Positions 30,051 to 39,228 of a stretch of DNA of 64,000 nucleotides are shown here, one piece after another; positions within the stretch are counted from its first letter, which is position 1; each line of letters begins with the position of its first letter. The notes beneath the pieces were generated by a model. The model worked only from the letters and a program-made list of their open reading frames with translations. It was not told the origin of the DNA and did no database searches. The DNA lies in contig JANJWS010000031.1 in assembly GCA_024709425.1 (NCBI GenBank), positions 1 to 64,000 on the forward strand, read 5' to 3'. This DNA comes from Thiobacillus sp. Its GTDB lineage: Bacteria > Pseudomonadota > Gammaproteobacteria > Burkholderiales > Thiobacillaceae. The position numbers and the translations under genes are program-made.

Positions 30051-30166
30051 GGGATCAGGGGTCAGAATTCGGGGATCAGGCGTGGTGCGGGCATGGCCCA
30101 CGCCCTTAAATTAAATCGCGGCGCAGCCGCACATTCCCTGCCCCCCGGCCCCTGAATCCTGATCCC
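30051..30166. repeat. Intergenic inverted-repeat element, copy A
   Basis: The spacer between pfp and the 72-residue gene is almost filled by one element. It begins GGGATCAGGGGTCAG and ends CCTGAATCCTGATCCC, which are partly complementary. The interior has GC-rich palindromic stretches (TGCGGGCATGGCCCACGCC and GGCGCAGCCGC). Its ends and end composition match two further elements at 62448 and 63291. This copy is the most diverged of the three. Confidence 0.6.
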
Positions 30167-30171
30167 TAAAA

Positions 30172-30390
30172 ATGACGCTCGACCGCGCGAAACAGATGCT
30201 CGAGGTACAAGCCAGCTTCGGCGGCTTCTACAACGGCAATTCAGCCAAGCTGATTCTGTCCGAGGTGCAACGCGAACACGGGCAGGACGCGGTCGATCGA
30301 CTGATTCGGGAATTGCAGTTGGATCGCATATTCGGGTTTGAACCGGGCACGCGCTTTGAAGGCGGCCTGGCAATAGGTAAGCAGGTGTGA
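30172..30390 (+). CDS. Small protein of unknown function between pfp and hppA
   Basis: A 72-residue soluble protein, predicted helical in the first half ([20 protein letters not shown], then [22 protein letters not shown]), ending in a glycine-rich tail with [10 protein letters not shown] recognise no family. It sits alone between two PPi-using genes on the same strand, 56 bases before hppA, so a link to pyrophosphate metabolism is conceivable but unsupported by any motif. The frame begins 6 bases after repeat copy A, with no clear ribosome site. Confidence 0.6.
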   Translation: MTLDRAKQMLEVQASFGGFYNGNSAKLILSEVQREHGQDAVDRLIRELQLDRIFGFEPGTRFEGGLAIGKQV

Positions 30391-30445
30391 GGTCTACGGT
30401 GGCAAAAGCTACTGTGTTTTTTGGGTTATTGAGGAGATTAAGATC

Positions 30446-32482
30446 ATGAACGAAGGTTTGCTGTTTGCCCTTGTGGCGGCGGTGTTCGCACTGCTCTACG
30501 GGATCGTGTCCATCAAGTGGATTCTGGGACTGCCCACCGGCAATACCCGTATGCGGGAAATCGCAGCCGCCGTGCAGGAGGGTGCTTCCGCTTACCTGAA
30601 CCGGCAGTACACCACCATCGGCATCGTCGGTGTGATTCTGCTGATTGCGATTTTCGTCTCCCTCGGCTGGCAAACTGCCGTCGGCTTCGCGCTCGGCGCC
30701 TTCCTCTCCGGATTGACCGGCTACATCGGCATGAACGTTTCGGTGCGCGCCAACGTGCGTACGGCCGAAGCGGCCTCGCAGGGCCTCAACGCCGCCCTCA
30801 ACGTCGCCTTCAAGGGTGGCGCCATCACCGGTCTGCTGGTGGTGGGCCTGGGCCTGCTGGGCGTGGCCGGCTACTATGCCGTGCTCACCCTCATGCTGGG
30901 CGAGAGCAGCGCGCAAGCGACGCACGCCCTCGTCGGTCTGGCCTTCGGCGGTTCGCTGATCTCCATCTTCGCCCGTCTCGGCGGCGGCATCTTCACCAAG
31001 GGTGCTGACGTCGGCGCCGACCTGGTGGGCAAGGTCGAAGCCGGCATCCCCGAAGACGACCCGCGCAACCCCGCGGTGATCGCCGACAACGTCGGTGACA
31101 ACGTCGGCGACTGCGCCGGCATGGCGGCCGACCTGTTCGAAACCTACGCTGTGACCATCATCGCCACCATGCTGCTCGGCGGCCTGATGATCACCGGTTC
31201 GCCTGAAGCGGTCATCTATCCGCTGGTGCTGGGCGGCTTCGCCATCGTTGCCTCCATCGTCGGTACCTATTTCGTCAAGGCGCGCGAGGGCGGCAAGATC
31301 ATGAACGCGCTGTATCGCGGCCTGATCGTGTCGGGTGTGCTGGCTGCCGTGGCGTTCTATCCCATCACCACCTGGATGATGGGCGAAGGCGTGTCGATCG
31401 GCGGCGAACTGGTGTCGTCGATGAACCTGTATCTCGCCACCCTGATCGGCCTCGGTCTGACCGCTGCCATGGTGTGGATTACCGAGTACTACACCGCGAC
31501 GGAGTTCAACCCCGTCCGTCACATTGCGCAAGCCTCGACCACCGGTCACGGCACCAACGTGATCGCCGGCCTCGGCGTGTCGATGAAGTCCACCGCCGCG
31601 CCCGTGATCGCTGTCTGCGCCGCCATCTGGGGCGCCTATGAACTGGCTGGCCTGTACGGCATCGCTATCGCCGCCACCTCCATGCTGTCGATGGCCGGCA
31701 TCATCGTGGCGCTCGACGCCTACGGTCCGATCACCGACAACGCCGGCGGCATTGCCGAAATGGCCGGTCTCGACGAAAAGATCCGCAACATCACCGATCC
31801 GCTCGACGCCGTGGGCAACACCACCAAGGCCGTCACCAAGGGCTACGCCATCGGCTCCGCCGGTCTGGCCGCCCTGGTGCTGTTTGCGGACTACACCCAC
31901 GCCCTGACCGCGGGCGGTCAGACCCTGAGCTTCGACCTGTCCAACCACATGGTCATCATCGGCCTGTTCATCGGCGGCATGGTGCCCTACCTGTTCGGTG
32001 CGATGGGCATGGAAGCAGTCGGCCGCGCCGCCGGCTCCGTGGTGGTGGAAGTGCGCCGCCAGTTCAAGGAAATCCCCGGCATCATGGAAGGCAAGGCCAA
32101 GCCCGAATACGGCACCTGCGTCGACATGCTCACCAAGGCCGCGATCAAGGAAATGATCGTCCCGTCGCTGCTGCCGGTCGCCGTCCCCGTGATCGTCGGT
32201 CTCACCCTCGGCGCACAGGCCCTGGGCGGCGTGCTGGTCGGTACCATCATCACCGGCATCTTCGTGGCCATTTCGATGACCACCGGCGGCGGTGCATGGG
32301 ACAACGCCAAGAAATACATCGAGGAAGGCAACTTCGGCGGCAAGGGTAGCGAAGCGCACAAGGCCGCCGTCACCGGCGACACCGTGGGCGACCCCTACAA
32401 GGACACCGCCGGCCCGGCCGTCAACCCGCTGATCAAGATCATCAACATCGTGGCGCTGCTCATTGTGCCGCTGATCGCCTGA
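30446..32482 (+). CDS. hppA: Proton-pumping membrane pyrophosphatase, K+-independent type
   Basis: A 678-residue integral protein with about 16 helices that couples PPi hydrolysis to proton export or energises the membrane. The substrate site is intact: [13 protein letters not shown], then [20 protein letters not shown] and the C-terminal [14 protein letters not shown]. Lys461 in GNTTKA is the residue that marks K+-independent H+ pumps (Ala in K+-dependent ones). AGGAG lies 9 bases before the ATG. Together with pfp it suggests the cell conserves energy from PPi. A strong terminator follows. Confidence 0.94.
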   Translation: MNEGLLFALVAAVFALLYGIVSIKWILGLPTGNTRMREIAAAVQEGASAYLNRQYTTIGIVGVILLIAIFVSLGWQTAVGFALGAFLSGLTGYIGMNVSVRANVRTAEAASQGLNAALNVAFKGGAITGLLVVGLGLLGVAGYYAVLTLMLGESSAQATHALVGLAFGGSLISIFARLGGGIFTKGADVGADLVGKVEAGIPEDDPRNPAVIADNVGDNVGDCAGMAADLFETYAVTIIATMLLGGLMITGSPEAVIYPLVLGGFAIVASIVGTYFVKAREGGKIMNALYRGLIVSGVLAAVAFYPITTWMMGEGVSIGGELVSSMNLYLATLIGLGLTAAMVWITEYYTATEFNPVRHIAQASTTGHGTNVIAGLGVSMKSTAAPVIAVCAAIWGAYELAGLYGIAIAATSMLSMAGIIVALDAYGPITDNAGGIAEMAGLDEKIRNITDPLDAVGNTTKAVTKGYAIGSAGLAALVLFADYTHALTAGGQTLSFDLSNHMVIIGLFIGGMVPYLFGAMGMEAVGRAAGSVVVEVRRQFKEIPGIMEGKAKPEYGTCVDMLTKAAIKEMIVPSLLPVAVPVIVGLTLGAQALGGVLVGTIITGIFVAISMTTGGGAWDNAKKYIEEGNFGGKGSEAHKAAVTGDTVGDPYKDTAGPAVNPLIKIINIVALLIVPLIA

Positions 32483-32499
32483 TCCGCATCCAGTGTGGT

Positions 32500-32540
32500 A
32501 AAACCGCCTCGCACGTCCGCGTGCGGGGCGGTTTTGTTTT
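32500..32540 (+). terminator. Rho-independent terminator after hppA
   Basis: A long stem AAAACCGC-CTC-GCACG pairs with CGTGC-GGG-GCGGTTTT around a four-base loop (TCCG), followed by a T-rich run. It begins 18 bases after the hppA stop. The A-rich 5' arm would let it work in both directions. Confidence 0.85.
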
Positions 32541-32648
32541 GTACCCGTGGAGGGGCTGCATACGGGAGTCACCGAATGGGGTAAGCTTGGCTCGGGGCCA
32601 TTCCCCGAACAGTGAACTGGAAAACACCTTCCAAAGAGAGGAGACACA

Positions 32649-32855
32649 ATGCAAAAGAATATGGGTGGTATCGATCGCGCAATTCGTGCCGTCGTCGGGC
32701 TTGGCCTGATGGGGTACGCAATGTCCAACCTGCCGGGTGCCCAGGACATGATGGTGCCTGCCGGGATCGTGGGCTTCGTTTTTCTGCTCACCGCCATCAT
32801 CGGCTGGTGCCCGGCCTATCTGCCTTTCGGTATCAAGACCTGCAAGACGAAATAA
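32649..32855 (+). CDS. DUF2892 (YgaP-like) small membrane protein
   Basis: A 68-residue protein with two membrane helices and the DUF2892 pattern [20 protein letters not shown] ... [16 protein letters not shown]. In YgaP this domain is fused to a rhodanese; alone it is widespread and of unknown function, possibly in sulfur or redox traffic. The start is backed by a strong AGAGGAGA site. Terminators lie both before and after, so it is a single-gene unit between hppA and lolA. Confidence 0.85.
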   Translation: MQKNMGGIDRAIRAVVGLGLMGYAMSNLPGAQDMMVPAGIVGFVFLLTAIIGWCPAYLPFGIKTCKTK

Positions 32856-32882
32856 ACTTTCGCGTCGTTTCGCGGTCTGCAG

Positions 32883-32910
32883 AGTGCGCCCACAGGGCGC
32901 ACTTTTTTTG
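32883..32910 (+). terminator. Rho-independent terminator before lolA
   Basis: A perfect 9-bp stem AGTGCGCCC / GGGCGCACT with an ACA loop and seven following T residues. It ends the DUF2892 transcript only 10 bases before the lolA start codon, so it lies within the lolA leader. Any lolA transcript starting upstream would have to read through this hairpin. Confidence 0.85.
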
Positions 32911-32919
32911 GGAGATTTC

Positions 32920-33528
32920 ATGCGCCTTGTCATCCTGCTGTTCGCCCTGGGCGTTTCAGCCACCGTCCACGCCGGCGGCATCGACCGCCTGAAGGCGTTC
33001 ATTGCGGGTGCCCGCGCGGTCGAAGCCGATTTCACGCAGCACGTGGTGGACAAGTCCGGGCGCGTGACGCAGAAAGCGAACGGCACGATGGCGTTCGCCC
33101 GGCCCGGCAAGTTCCGTTGGGATTACACGGCGCCCTACGAGCAGGTCATCGTCGGCGACGGCGCGAAGCTGTGGCTGTACGACGCCGACCTCGAACAGGT
33201 CACGGTCAAGCCACTCGCCGACGTCATCGCCGGCACCCCGGCGGCGTTGCTCGCCGGTGACAATGCCCTTGAGAAATACTTTACCCTCAAGGATGTCAGT
33301 GAAGCCAAGGGGCTGGAATGGCTGGAGGCCACGCCCAGGAACCGGGACACGAGCTTCGAGCGCATCCGCATGGGCTTCAAGGGCGATACGTTGATGCAGA
33401 TGGAACTCTTCGACCACTTCGGCCAGCGCACCACGCTCGAATTCTCGCGCTTGGTGCGCAACCCCGTGATTCCGGCTGCACGCTTCAAATTCACGTTGCC
33501 GAAGGGCGCGGATGTGATCGGAGAGTGA
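32920..33528 (+). CDS. lolA: Periplasmic outer-membrane lipoprotein carrier
   Basis: A 202-residue periplasmic chaperone that carries lipoproteins from LolCDE to LolB. A signal peptide ([20 protein letters not shown]) is followed by the family pattern [20 protein letters not shown] and a strand-rich barrel ([19 protein letters not shown]). GGGAG lies 8 bases before ATG 32920; an in-frame start 36 bases upstream lies inside the terminator hairpin and is rejected. rarA follows after a 190-base repeat-containing spacer, keeping the lolA-rarA order seen in many proteobacteria. Confidence 0.9.
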   Translation: MRLVILLFALGVSATVHAGGIDRLKAFIAGARAVEADFTQHVVDKSGRVTQKANGTMAFARPGKFRWDYTAPYEQVIVGDGAKLWLYDADLEQVTVKPLADVIAGTPAALLAGDNALEKYFTLKDVSEAKGLEWLEATPRNRDTSFERIRMGFKGDTLMQMELFDHFGQRTTLEFSRLVRNPVIPAARFKFTLPKGADVIGE

Positions 33529-33704
33529 GTGGAGCGCCGAGAGTCGAGAGTGGAGAGCTTCGAGTGGAGGGTGGAGAAGGGAGAGGGGTGCGCGGTTAAG
33601 CCCGCCCACCTCGAGGGGAAGGGGTTGGGGAGGGGGTGAGCGGCCCTTCGCAACCCAATCGACATTGCCTCCTCACTCCGCTCTCGACTCCAGGCGCTCC
33701 ACTC
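33527..33704. repeat. Long inverted-repeat element between lolA and rarA
   Basis: Arms of 31 bases at 33527-33557 (beginning GAGTGGAGCGCC) and 33674-33704 (ending GGCGCTCCACTC) are complementary except for about five positions. The left arm continues as imperfect GAGTGGAG units. The centre is purine-rich (GAGGGGAAGGGGTTGGGGAGG). The left arm overlaps the last two bases of the lolA stop codon. The layout resembles a small non-autonomous element or large extragenic palindrome, unrelated in sequence to copies A-C. Confidence 0.6.
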
Positions 33705-33718
33705 GTTACGCTTGACGC

Positions 33719-35041
33719 ATGCAAGACCTCTTCCAGACCGACACCCCCGAACCCGCGCCTGATCCGCGCGCGCCGCTCGCCGAGCGGCTGCGCCCGCACA
33801 CGCTTGCGGACGTCGTGGGGCAGACGCATCTGCTCGGCCCAGGCAAGCCGCTCAGGCTCGCCTTTGATTCCGGCAAGCTGCATTCGATGGTCCTGTGGGG
33901 GCCGCCAGGGGTGGGCAAGACCACGCTGGCGCGGCTCACCGCGCAGGCGTTTGGCGCGGATTTCATCGCCATCTCCGCGGTGCTCTCCGGGGTGAAGGAC
34001 ATCCGCGATGCGGTCGAGCGCGCGCGCATGAATCAGCGCGCGGGCCGCGCCACCATCGTCTTCGTCGACGAAGCGCATCGCTTCAACAAGGCGCAGCAGG
34101 ACGCCTTCCTGCCGCACGTCGAGGCAGGACTGTTCACCTTCATCGGCGCGACCACGGAGAACCCGTCGTTCGAGGTGGTCGGCGCACTGCTGTCACGTGC
34201 GCAGGTCTATGTGCTCAAATCGCTTACGCCGGACGAACTCGAACACCTGCTGCAACGCGCGCTCGCCGAATTGCCGGGGCTGAAACTCGCGGAAGGCGTC
34301 GGCAGGCTGCTGGCGGCCTACGCCGACGGCGACGCGCGCAAGCTTCTCAACCTGCTGGAACAACTCGACACCGCCGCGCGCACGGCCCAGGCGGCGGAAG
34401 TCGACACCGTATTCCTCGAAAACGCGCTGGCGCAATCGCTGCGCCGCTTCGACAAGGGCGGCGAAGCGTTCTACGATCAGATCTCCGCGCTGCACAAGAG
34501 CGTGCGCGGCTCCGCGCCCGATGCCGCGCTCTACTGGCTGGTGCGCATGCTCGACGGCGGTGCCGACCCGCGCTATCTTGCCCGCCGTCTGATCCGCATG
34601 GCGAGCGAGGACATCGGCCTTGCCGACCCGCGCGCGCTGCGCCTCGCGCTCGATGCCGCAGAAACCTACGAGCGCCTGGGGGCGCCCGAAGGCGAACTCG
34701 CGCTCGCCGAGGCCTGCCTCTATATGGCCTGCGCGCCGAAGAGCAACGCTGCCTACGTCGCCTACAACGCCGCGCGCGCGTTCGTGCAGGACAATCCGTC
34801 GAGCGAGGTACCGATCCACCTGCGCAATGCGCCCACGCGACTGATGAAGGAACTCGGCTACGGCCGTGCCTATCGCTACGCCCACGACGAACCCGAAGCC
34901 TACGCCGCAGGCGAGCGCTACTTCCCCGAGAGCCTTCCCGAGCAGCAGTTCTACCAGCCCACCCCGCGTGGGCTTGAGGGCAAGATCGCCGAGAAGTTGG
35001 CGCACCTGAAACGGCTGGACGAAGATGCCGGGAAGGGATGA
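33719..35041 (+). CDS. rarA: Replication-associated recombination protein A (AAA+ ATPase)
   Basis: A 440-residue clamp-loader-like ATPase acting at stalled replication forks. Walker A is GPPGVGKTT and the Walker B/DEAH stretch is [19 protein letters not shown]. The sensor region is [13 protein letters not shown]. The C-terminal tetramerisation part has [13 protein letters not shown] and [18 protein letters not shown]. The N-terminal FQTDTPEP-type tail is flexible. Its stop overlaps a downstream in-frame ATG of the patatin gene region. Confidence 0.93.
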   Translation: MQDLFQTDTPEPAPDPRAPLAERLRPHTLADVVGQTHLLGPGKPLRLAFDSGKLHSMVLWGPPGVGKTTLARLTAQAFGADFIAISAVLSGVKDIRDAVERARMNQRAGRATIVFVDEAHRFNKAQQDAFLPHVEAGLFTFIGATTENPSFEVVGALLSRAQVYVLKSLTPDELEHLLQRALAELPGLKLAEGVGRLLAAYADGDARKLLNLLEQLDTAARTAQAAEVDTVFLENALAQSLRRFDKGGEAFYDQISALHKSVRGSAPDAALYWLVRMLDGGADPRYLARRLIRMASEDIGLADPRALRLALDAAETYERLGAPEGELALAEACLYMACAPKSNAAYVAYNAARAFVQDNPSSEVPIHLRNAPTRLMKELGYGRAYRYAHDEPEAYAAGERYFPESLPEQQFYQPTPRGLEGKIAEKLAHLKRLDEDAGKG

Positions 35042-35103
35042 CCGCTGTTGCCGCGGCCAGACGTGGTTCACAGGAGGATAATCCAGCCTTCGATTCGAAG
35101 CCG

Positions 35104-36000
35104 ATGCCCATGCGCCGACTCACCGCACTTTTTCTCGTTGCACTGCTTGCCGCCTGCGCGGCGCCGCCCCCAATGCCTACGCCCGCGCCGGTGCCGCCAG
35201 TGGTCGTGCCTGCGCCCAAGCCGCCGCCCAAGGTGGCGCTGGTACTCGGCGGCGGCGCGGCGCGCGGCTTCGCACACATTGGCGTGATCAAGGCGCTGGA
35301 GGCGCAGGGCGTCGTGCCCGATATCGTGGTCGGCACCAGTGCTGGTTCCGTGGTCGGCGTGCTGTATGCGGCGGGGTTCAACGGCTTCGAGCTGCAAAGA
35401 CTCGCGCTGGGCATGGCGGAAGACATGGTGGCGGACTGGACGCTGCCCAACCGCGGGGTGCTGAAAGGCGAAGCGCTGCAAACGTTCATCAACCGCAACG
35501 TGAAGAACCAGCCATTGCAGAATCTGCGCCGGCCAGTGGGAGTCATTGCCACCGACCTGATGAGTGGCGAACAGGTGCTGTTCCGTCGCGGCGATTCCGG
35601 CATCGCGGTGCGTGCTTCCAGTGCCGTGCCGGGCGTGTTCCAGCCGGTGGAGATCAGCGGCCGCGAGTATGTCGACGGCGGCCTCACCTCACCGGTGCCG
35701 GTGCGGACCGCTCGTACCATGGGCGCAAATTTCGTCATCGCGGTGGATATTTCCAGCGTCGGCCGCCGCGAGACGCTTTCCGACACGCTGGATGTGTTGC
35801 TGCAAACGTTCGCAGTGATGGGTCACGCGATCAGCCGCCACGAGCTCGAACACGCCGACGTGGTGATCCGGCCGAAGACCGCGGCGGTCAGTAGCACCAG
35901 CTTCGAGGACCGCCACCTGGCCATCCTCGAAGGCGAGAAGGCCGCAGCAGCGGCGATGACGGAACTCAAAGCGAAACTGGCGAAGGCACAGGCGCGTTAG
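35104..36000 (+). CDS. Patatin-like phospholipase lipoprotein (RssA-like)
   Basis: A 298-residue secreted lipoprotein. The signal peptide ends in a lipobox (LLAACAAP), followed by a proline-rich linker. The patatin domain has the oxyanion loop GGGAARG, the nucleophile elbow GTSAGS and the catalytic Asp in DGG, so the Ser-Asp dyad is complete. The start is uncertain: ATG 35104 opens the signal peptide directly, while an ATG at 35038 overlapping the rarA stop would add 22 residues, and a GGAGG site at 35071 suits neither. The substrate is unknown. Confidence 0.85.
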   Translation: MPMRRLTALFLVALLAACAAPPPMPTPAPVPPVVVPAPKPPPKVALVLGGGAARGFAHIGVIKALEAQGVVPDIVVGTSAGSVVGVLYAAGFNGFELQRLALGMAEDMVADWTLPNRGVLKGEALQTFINRNVKNQPLQNLRRPVGVIATDLMSGEQVLFRRGDSGIAVRASSAVPGVFQPVEISGREYVDGGLTSPVPVRTARTMGANFVIAVDISSVGRRETLSDTLDVLLQTFAVMGHAISRHELEHADVVIRPKTAAVSSTSFEDRHLAILEGEKAAAAAMTELKAKLAKAQAR

Positions 36001-36008
36001 GAGCAGGG

Positions 36009-36227
36009 ATGGATACTATGGAATTCAGGCTGCGCGGCGAACATGTCGCGCTGTGCGATCTGCTCAAGCTTGCCGGCATCGCCGACAGTGGCGGGCAGGG
36101 CAAGCTCATGATCGCCAACGGCGAGGTCAGCGTCGACGGTCAGCCCGAAAGCCGCAAGACGGCGAAGATCCGCGCCGGCCAGATCGTGGCGTGCCGCGGG
36201 CAGCGCGTGCGGGTGGTGGCGCCCTGA
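36009..36227 (+). CDS. S4-domain RNA-binding protein (YbcJ-like)
   Basis: A 72-residue protein consisting of a single S4 fold: LCDLLKLAGIADSGGQGKLM, then ANGEVSVDGQPESRKTAKIR and a basic tail. Such small S4 proteins bind structured RNA; the E. coli homologue YbcJ has no settled role. It follows the patatin gene by 8 bases and converges on the 89-residue gene with a single base between the stop codons. Confidence 0.85.
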   Translation: MDTMEFRLRGEHVALCDLLKLAGIADSGGQGKLMIANGEVSVDGQPESRKTAKIRAGQIVACRGQRVRVVAP

Positions 36228-36228
36228 C

Positions 36229-36498
36229 TCATAGAAAGCAGAAGAAAAACCGGCCGGCGTCGAACATGACCGCCAGGCGCGCGCCGCGATTCAGCGCGTA
36301 GTCCCACGATCCCTTGGTCGCGCAGCCTTCGTGGCATTCGCTCACGCCGGCCGGCGATTCGAGGTCGCGTTCGCGGTCGTACCAGCTCAACAGCATGGTG
36401 CTGTCGCCCAGGTGATGCTCGGCGATGGCGGTGGCGAGCTTGAGCGCGGCGTTGAAATCGAGGCCGAGTTCGGTGCTGTCGAGATGCAGGGTTTTCAT
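36229..36498 (-). CDS. Small protein of unknown function downstream of mutS
   Basis: An 89-residue protein on the minus strand, 37 bases after mutS and probably co-transcribed with it. A conserved-looking core reads SWYDRERDLESPAGVSECHE, and two cysteines (SECHEGC) are four residues apart. The C terminus is aromatic (GRFFFCFL). I have only a vague recollection of similar small proteins in archaea and methanotrophs and do not assign a family. No signal peptide is present. Confidence 0.6.
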   Translation of the reverse strand: MKTLHLDSTELGLDFNAALKLATAIAEHHLGDSTMLLSWYDRERDLESPAGVSECHEGCATKGSWDYALNRGARLAVMFDAGRFFFCFL

Positions 36499-36535
36499 GA
36501 TCGTGTGTCCGTGAGGGCCTTCAGCGCGCCTGCCT

Positions 36536-39076
36536 TCATAAATGCACTTTCAGTGCATACAGCATCTCGAGCGCGGCCTTCGGCGTGAGGCTGTCGGGGT
36601 CGAGTTCGCGCAGCTGGTCGAGGGCGGGATGTTCCGGCGCCGCGCTCGCCTGTGCGGCGGCGAACAGGTCGCCCTGCGGGCCGGCGTGCAGTTGGGCGTC
36701 TTCCAGTTCGCGCAGATGGCGGCGCGCAGCGGCGATCACCGGGCTCGGCACGCCCGCGAGCCGTGCGACCTGGATACCGTAGCTCTGCGAGGCGGGCCCT
36801 TCCTCGACCGCATGCAGGAACACGAGGTCGGCGCCGTGCTCCTTGGCGTCGAGATGGACGTTGGCGAGCTGGCGGAATTCCTGTGCGAGCTGGGTAAGTT
36901 CGAAATAGTGGGTGGCGAAGAGCGTGAACGCGCGCGTCGCGCTGACCAGATGCCGTGCCACCGCCCACGCCAGCGCCAGGCCGTCGAAGGTGGATGTGCC
37001 GCGGCCGATCTCGTCGAGCAGCACCAGGCTTTTCGCGCTGGCGTTGTGCAGGATATGCGCGGTCTCGGTCATCTCCACCATGAAAGTCGAGCGTCCGCCG
37101 GCCAGATCATCCGACGCACCGATGCGGGTGAAGATCTGGTCGATGTCGCCAAGCTTCGCCGAAGTCGCCGGCACCCACAGGCCGCAGCAGGCCATCAGCG
37201 TGATGAGCGCGACCTGGCGCATGTAGGTCGACTTGCCGCCCATGTTGGGGCCGGTGATCAGCAACATCTGGCGGGAGCGGCTCAGCACTGTGTCGTTGGC
37301 GATGAAATGGTCCACTTGCGCCTCGACCACGGGGTGACGTCCGCCGCGGATGACGATGCCGGGTTCGCTGGCATATTCGGGCGGACACAGTCTGAGGGTG
37401 GCGGTGCGCTCGGCCTGGCTCGCCAGCACGTCGATCTCGGCGAGCGCCGCGGCGATCTCCAGCAGCGCCGGCACGTGCGGCGTCAGGGTGTCGAGCAGCG
37501 CCTCGAACAGGGCTTTCTCGCGTGCCAGCGCACGCTCCTGGGCCGATAGCGCCTTGTCCTCGAACGCCTTAAGCTCGGGGGTGATGTAGCGCTCGGCGTT
37601 CTTCAGTGTCTGGCGGCGGCGGTAGTCGTCCGGAACGTTGTCCGACTGCGCACGGCTGACCTCGATGTAGAAGCCGTGCACCTTGTTGTATTCGACCTTC
37701 AGGTTGGCGATGCCGCAACGCTCGCGCTCGCGCGTTTCCAGTTCCAGCAGGAAGGCGCCGGCATCGCGCGTCAGCGCGCGCAGTTCGTCGAGCTCGGCGT
37801 CGTATCCGTCGGCAATCACGCCGCCCTCGCGCAGTACGCTGGCGGGTTCCGGCAGGATGGCGCGAGCGAGCAGCGCGTGCCAGTCCGGGCGCGCGCCGAG
37901 CGCATCGCGCAGTGCGGCCAGACGCGCGCCGTCATCGGGCAGCAGCGCAGCGAGCTCCGGCAACAGCGCCAGCGTGTCGCGCAGCCCGGACAGGTCGCGC
38001 GGGCGCGCGTTTTTGAGCGCAATGCGTCCGCCGATGCGCTCCACGTCGGCGCAGCTTTTCAACAGGCGGGTGAGCGCGGCGGCGGTGTCGCGACGTTCCG
38101 CCAGCGTGCCGATGGCGTCGCGCCGCCGCGTGAGGCGTTCGCGGTCGCGCAGCGGGTGGTGCAGCCAGTGCCGCAACAGGCGCGTGCCCATGCCGGTCGC
38201 GGTGGTGTCCAGCACCGATAGCAGGGTCGGGGCCGGCTCGCCGCGCAGCGTTTCGGTGAGTTCGAGATTGCGTCGCGTGGCGGCGTCGAGCTGGACGAAC
38301 TCGCCGTCGCGTTCGGCGTGGATCGCCAGCAGATGTGGCAGGGCGGTGCGCTGGGTGGCCTGGATGTAGTCGAGCAGCGCACCGGCGGCAGCGATGGCAA
38401 GGCGCAGGTCGGCGACGCCGAAGCCGGCGAGGTCGCGGCTGCCGAACTGCTGTGCGAGGCGCGCTTCCGCGCCGGCGGCATCGAACTGCCACGGCGCCAG
38501 CCGCCGCACCGCGCAGGGCGCGTCCAGCGCGAAATCGTCTGGTGCCAGGATTTCTGCCGGGCGCACGCGCGCGAGCAGGGCGTGCAGGCCCGCCGCAGAG
38601 GTTTCGCACACATGGAAGCGCCCGGCCGCAAGGTTGAGCCAGGCAACGCCGAGTGCGTCGGTGCCCGGCGCGATCGCCATGATCAGCGTGTCGCGCGTCT
38701 CGTCCAGCAGGCCCGAATCGGTCAGCGTCCCTGGCGTCACGATACGTGTCACCTGGCGTTCGACCGGGCCTTTCGAGGTCGCGGGGTCGCCCACCTGCTC
38801 GGCGATCACCACCGACTCGCCCAGCTTCAGCAGGCGCGCGAGATACTGCTCGGCGCTGTGGTAGGGCACACCGGCCATCCGGATCGGTGCGCCGGCCGAC
38901 GCGCCGCGCGTGGTGAGCGTGATGTTGAGCAGCCGCGCCGCCTTCTCCGCGTCCTCGTGGAACAACTCGTAGAAGTCGCCCATGCGGTAGAACAGCAGCA
39001 TGTCGGGATGCTGCGCCTTGATGCCCAGATACTGCTGCATCATGGGCGTCTGCTTGTCCGTTGCCTTGTCCAGCAA
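36536..39076 (-). CDS. mutS: DNA mismatch repair protein MutS
   Basis: An 846-residue mismatch sensor. The N-terminal mismatch-binding motif [14 protein letters not shown] contains the conserved Phe-x-Glu. The ATPase has Walker [15 protein letters not shown] and Walker [21 protein letters not shown]. The C-terminal helix-turn-helix and ADP-proximal [12 protein letters not shown] segment are intact. Start 39076 gives normal length. It diverges from the large sensor kinase at 39229, with 152 bases between their starts. Confidence 0.95.
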   Translation of the reverse strand: MLDKATDKQTPMMQQYLGIKAQHPDMLLFYRMGDFYELFHEDAEKAARLLNITLTTRGASAGAPIRMAGVPYHSAEQYLARLLKLGESVVIAEQVGDPATSKGPVERQVTRIVTPGTLTDSGLLDETRDTLIMAIAPGTDALGVAWLNLAAGRFHVCETSAAGLHALLARVRPAEILAPDDFALDAPCAVRRLAPWQFDAAGAEARLAQQFGSRDLAGFGVADLRLAIAAAGALLDYIQATQRTALPHLLAIHAERDGEFVQLDAATRRNLELTETLRGEPAPTLLSVLDTTATGMGTRLLRHWLHHPLRDRERLTRRRDAIGTLAERRDTAAALTRLLKSCADVERIGGRIALKNARPRDLSGLRDTLALLPELAALLPDDGARLAALRDALGARPDWHALLARAILPEPASVLREGGVIADGYDAELDELRALTRDAGAFLLELETRERERCGIANLKVEYNKVHGFYIEVSRAQSDNVPDDYRRRQTLKNAERYITPELKAFEDKALSAQERALAREKALFEALLDTLTPHVPALLEIAAALAEIDVLASQAERTATLRLCPPEYASEPGIVIRGGRHPVVEAQVDHFIANDTVLSRSRQMLLITGPNMGGKSTYMRQVALITLMACCGLWVPATSAKLGDIDQIFTRIGASDDLAGGRSTFMVEMTETAHILHNASAKSLVLLDEIGRGTSTFDGLALAWAVARHLVSATRAFTLFATHYFELTQLAQEFRQLANVHLDAKEHGADLVFLHAVEEGPASQSYGIQVARLAGVPSPVIAAARRHLRELEDAQLHAGPQGDLFAAAQASAAPEHPALDQLRELDPDSLTPKAALEMLYALKVHL

Positions 39077-39228
39077 AGTGTCGTCCCGTGGGAGTTTTGT
39101 GCAAAAAAAGTGCCGTGATTACCCGGAAATGGCATCCAGATGGGAATGAAATCTCGCTAAGATAGCGTGGACGAGCATGTCGACGGAAGACATCGGATAA
39201 ATGGCCTCAATGATACTCGACAAGCCGA

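Noticed and set aside
30062-32800. A 912-residue open frame on the minus strand opposite hppA
   Set aside because: It is antisense to a clearly real membrane pyrophosphatase, is rich in His, Gly and Asp, has no recognisable domain, and arises from GC-rich codon bias.
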